Shown here one piece after another: positions 61,747 through 64,000 of a DNA stretch of 64,000 nt. The number at the start of each line of letters is the position of its first letter. Positions within the stretch are counted from its first letter, which is position 1. A program made the translations under genes and the position numbers. The stretch is from Clostridium sp. 1001271st1 H5 (GTDB taxonomy: Bacteria; Bacillota; Clostridia; Lachnospirales; Lachnospiraceae), in NCBI RefSeq assembly GCF_005845215.1, contig NZ_SPHO01000005.1:248001-312000 (forward strand). Direction: 5' to 3'. A model generated the notes under the pieces. That model worked only from the letters and a program-made list of their open reading frames with translations, was not told the DNA's origin and made no database searches.

Positions 61747-63573
61747 TTGCAGACACATCAGATTGCTTTACTCATCTGCGTCGGTCTTGGGATGTTTGCC
61801 GTTATCGGCGGCCTGTCCCTGCTGGCGCATTACTACACGCTGAACGGCATCAAATCCAAGACAGTCGGCGATGGTCAGCATGGTACGGCGCGGTTCGCCA
61901 CTGAGAAAGAAATCAGGGATACCTACGCGCAGGTGGCCTACGAGCCAGAACGTTGGCGGCGCGGCGAAGCCCTGCCGGGAGAGCAGGGGCTGGTGGTCGG
62001 CTACAAGAAGCACGGCTCTGCCATTACAGCGCTGGTGGACAGCGGCGACATCCACTGTCTGATGATCGGCGCGGCAGGCGTCGGCAAGACCGCCAATTTT
62101 CTCTATCCAAACATTGAGTACGCCTGCGCCTCCGGCATGAGCTGGCTCTGCACCGACACCAAAGGAGATCTGTTCCGCAACTACGCGGGGATAGCCAAGG
62201 ACTGCTACGGTTACCAGATTTCTGTGCTTGATCTGCGTAACCCCACCCGCTCGGACGGCGATAACATCCTGACACTGGTCAACAAGTATATGGACGAATT
62301 TCTGGCGCACCCGAAGAATCTGGCGGCAAAGGCCAAAGCAGAGAAATACGCCAAGATTACCGCAAAGACCATCATCTGTTCGGATGGAGCGGAGGCCAGC
62401 AGCTATGGTCAAAATGCCTTTTTCTACGATGCCGCCGAGGGACTGCTGGCATCGGTCATCCTGCTGATTGCGGAGTTCTGCGAACCGGAGAAACGGCACA
62501 TCATTTCTGTGTTTAAGCTGATTCAAGACCTGCTGGTCCCCTCCCCTGTCAAGAACCGCAGCCTGTTCCAGCTCCTCATGGATAAGCTGCCGCCTACACA
62601 CAAGGCCAAGTGGTTCGCAGGCGCGGCGCTCAACAGTGCGGATCAGGTGATGGCATCGGTGCTGTCCACGGCCATGTCCCGGCTGAATGCATTCCTCGAC
62701 TCCGAGATGGAGCAGATACTGTGCTTCGACAGCGCACTGGACACGGAAACCTTCTGCACCAGCAAGTCAGCCATCTTCATTGTGCTGCCGGAGGAAGATA
62801 ATACAAAGTATTTTATGGTCAGTCTGTTCCTCCAGCAGCTCTACCGGGAGATGCTGACCATTGCTGATGAACATGGTGGTAAGTTGCCGAACCGTGTGAT
62901 GGTATTTGCTGATGAGATTGGTACGATTCCCAAAATTGAGTCAATGGAGATGATGTTCAGTGCCGGACGTTCCCGCCGGATTTCGATGGTACCCATCATC
63001 CAAAGTTTTGCGCAGCTCCAGAAAAATTACGGCAAGGAAGGTTCCAGCATCATCATCGACAACTGTCAGGATATCCTGTTCGGCGGTTTTGCTCCCAATT
63101 CCGAAAGTGCTGACATTCTTTCCAAGGCGCTGGGCAACCGGACGGTGCTGTCCGGCTCCATCAGCCGGGGAAAAAACGATCCCAGCCAGAGCCTGCAGAT
63201 GATGAGCCGACCGCTGATGTCCCCGGATGAACTGAAAACGCTGCCTAAAGGCCACTTCATTCTTGCAAAGACCGGGTGCTGTCCCATGCAGACACAGCTT
63301 CCGCTGTTCCTCAAATGGGGCATCCGCTTCGGCGACGCCTACGAGGTGGCGGAGCAGGCCGCAAGGCCTGTGGCTTATGCTGACCGCTTCGAGCTGGAGC
63401 AGGAGATCCTCCGACGCAGAGATGACTGCGATGCCGAGGAAGATACGGAGGAACCGCCGCTGCCGTCTACAGGCGCGGCAACCGGGTCAGGTCAGCTTCA
63501 TACTCCGGCCCCGGCTCTGGAACGCAAAGAGCATCGCGGTGCAGCCCGCCGTCCACCGCTTCGCACGGATTAG
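61747..63573 (+). CDS. VirD4/TraG-type coupling protein
   Basis: 608 residues from TTG 61747 (GGGAGG). N-terminal membrane segment, then Walker A GAAGVGKTANFLYPN near residue 110, TDTKGDLFRNY, and Walker B VMVFADEIGTIPK. It recruits the relaxase-DNA complex to the type IV channel. Confidence 0.95.
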   Translation: MQTHQIALLICVGLGMFAVIGGLSLLAHYYTLNGIKSKTVGDGQHGTARFATEKEIRDTYAQVAYEPERWRRGEALPGEQGLVVGYKKHGSAITALVDSGDIHCLMIGAAGVGKTANFLYPNIEYACASGMSWLCTDTKGDLFRNYAGIAKDCYGYQISVLDLRNPTRSDGDNILTLVNKYMDEFLAHPKNLAAKAKAEKYAKITAKTIICSDGAEASSYGQNAFFYDAAEGLLASVILLIAEFCEPEKRHIISVFKLIQDLLVPSPVKNRSLFQLLMDKLPPTHKAKWFAGAALNSADQVMASVLSTAMSRLNAFLDSEMEQILCFDSALDTETFCTSKSAIFIVLPEEDNTKYFMVSLFLQQLYREMLTIADEHGGKLPNRVMVFADEIGTIPKIESMEMMFSAGRSRRISMVPIIQSFAQLQKNYGKEGSSIIIDNCQDILFGGFAPNSESADILSKALGNRTVLSGSISRGKNDPSQSLQMMSRPLMSPDELKTLPKGHFILAKTGCCPMQTQLPLFLKWGIRFGDAYEVAEQAARPVAYADRFELEQEILRRRDDCDAEEDTEEPPLPSTGAATGSGQLHTPAPALERKEHRGAARRPPLRTD

Positions 63574-63582
63574 GGGGTGCCT

Positions 63583-63849
63583 ATGGGATATTTCTCTGCA
63601 ATCTATGCCGAGGATCTGCCGCACCGCGCCAAGACAGTCTATATGTACCTGAAAGACCGCTGTAACCATCAGGGGCAGTGTTATCCCGCCATCGGAACCA
63701 TTGCAAGAGAGCTGCAGCTCTCCCGCAGAACCGTGGAACGGGCCATTGCCGATCTGGTTCAGGCGGGCCTGCTGACAAAGGAGCAGCGCTGGCGCGAGAA
63801 CGGCGGTAAGAGCAGCCTGCTCTATACGCTGAAGGAGATAACTCCGTAA
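63583..63849 (+). CDS. Winged-helix DNA-binding protein
   Basis: 88 residues from ATG 63583. KTVYMYLKDRCNHQGQCYPAIGTIARELQLSRRTVERAIADLVQAGLLTKEQRWRENGGKSSLLY is a helix-turn-helix_36/MarR-like domain typical of RepA/DnaD-related regulators. Possible element replication or regulation role. Confidence 0.85.
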   Translation: MGYFSAIYAEDLPHRAKTVYMYLKDRCNHQGQCYPAIGTIARELQLSRRTVERAIADLVQAGLLTKEQRWRENGGKSSLLYTLKEITP

Positions 63850-63854
63850 AAAAA

Positions 63855-63894
63855 AACGCCGCTAGGGGGCAGCTCTGCGCTTTTGACGGCGTAT
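63855..63894 (+). terminator. Imperfect hairpin after HTH gene
   Basis: ACGCCG and CGGCGT arms (63857-63889 region) enclose a smaller stem; no clear T run. Possible terminator. Confidence 0.4.
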
Positions 63895-63904
63895 GGTATA
63901 TGCC

Positions 63905-64000
63905 ATGATGACGTATGCATTGAAGGAATCACTTGAAGAAATACTTAATGGCAGAGAAAAAACAAGAATCACCTTCCGAAGAAGGTGGTTCCGTTCATTC
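63905..64000 (+). CDS. N-terminal fragment of an ICE gene, cut by the window edge
   Basis: 32 codons from ATG 63905 (or 63908), open at the right edge: ALKESLEEILNGREKTRITFRRRWFRSF. No clear ribosome site. Basic end; unrecognised. Confidence 0.4.
   Translation, partial: MMTYALKESLEEILNGREKTRITFRRRWFRSF

Larger units (their letters stand above)
9615..64000. mobile_element. Integrative and conjugative element, left end present, right end outside window
   Basis: From the broken ABC gene onward the content is conjugation and element-maintenance genes: two ArdA genes, methylases, Tad pilus genes, VirB3/VirB4/VirB6-like proteins, NlpC/P60 hydrolase, relaxase and VirD4. Almost all genes are on one strand with small overlaps. 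Integrase and excisionase were not found in this window and are probably beyond 64000. A second element (18.76-31.25 kb) is nested inside. Confidence 0.9.

Noticed and set aside
1-64000. CRISPR array, rRNA, tRNA, retron or group II intron
   Set aside because: No regularly spaced repeats, cloverleaf, rRNA-like or reverse-transcriptase-like sequence noticed on reading both strands.

Overview
The window looks like the chromosome of a gut Lachnospiraceae bacterium (Enterocloster/Clostridium-like). The evidence is the gap-pgk-tpiA-gpmI cluster, frequent AGGAGG ribosome sites, roughly 45-55% GC, and a large conjugative element of a kind common in that family. No rRNA, tRNA or CRISPR array was seen. 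All family assignments come from reading motifs and from memory of families; no database was searched.

Layout. (1) 1-9.6 kb is host core genome: the start of a PHP-family phosphatase (minus strand), the glycolytic cluster gap, pgk, tpiA, gpmI (with a ~220 nt hairpin repeat between tpiA and gpmI), a CPA2-type cation/proton antiporter (minus) divergent from a LysR regulator, and an exporter ABC gene that is cut in its Walker B motif. (2) From about 9.61 kb to the right edge (open, at least 54 kb) is one integrative and conjugative element (ICE). Its left part carries small accessory genes, two ArdA-type antirestriction genes, a Dam-type methylase that seems to start at ATC, AbrB-like, YodL-like and SpoVG-like genes, and a pilin-like gene of the DUF6133 type. 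(3) 18.76-31.25 kb is a second mobile element nested inside that pilin-like gene. It has three tandem tyrosine recombinases plus a small TnpC-like protein, imperfect terminal inverted repeats and subterminal repeats. It carries its own full-length DUF6133 copy just inside the left end and a new N-terminus fused to the host gene's 3' half at the right end. Its cargo is an RloA/RloB (AbiL-like) pair followed by a strikingly AT-rich four-gene operon: TcmP-type protein, three-Cys radical-SAM-like protein, an unknown 435-aa protein, and a PD-(D/E)XK-type nuclease.

(4) 31.3-43 kb is a Tad (type IVc) pilus operon inside the ICE: prepilin peptidase, CpaB, TadZ-like, TadA/CpaF, TadB, TadC, two pseudopilin-like proteins and secreted/anchored proteins, with a six-repeat protein interposed. 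(5) 42.9-63.6 kb holds the mating machinery: VirB2-like small membrane protein, TrbL/VirB6-like protein, PrgI (VirB3-like), VirB4, NlpC/P60 cell-wall hydrolase, relaxosome-like RHH protein, a MobP-type relaxase fused to Sel1 repeats, a DUF3991/TOPRIM protein and a VirD4 coupling protein. Interspersed are a C5 DNA methyltransferase with a second gene overprinted in another frame, a Fic AMPylator, an amidoligase/GGCT pair, and a SLOG protein divergent from an XRE repressor. A 370-bp AT-rich gap contains five copies of a 17-bp iteron.

Working together: the Tad pilus and the type IV secretion genes would provide contact and DNA export. ArdA proteins, methylases and perhaps Fic would help establishment in a new host. 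The nested recombinase-trio element adds what looks like an anti-phage or anti-mobile-element island while preserving the pilin-like gene it lands in. The nested insertion strategy and the TcmP/rSAM/435-aa/nuclease operon are the most interesting content.
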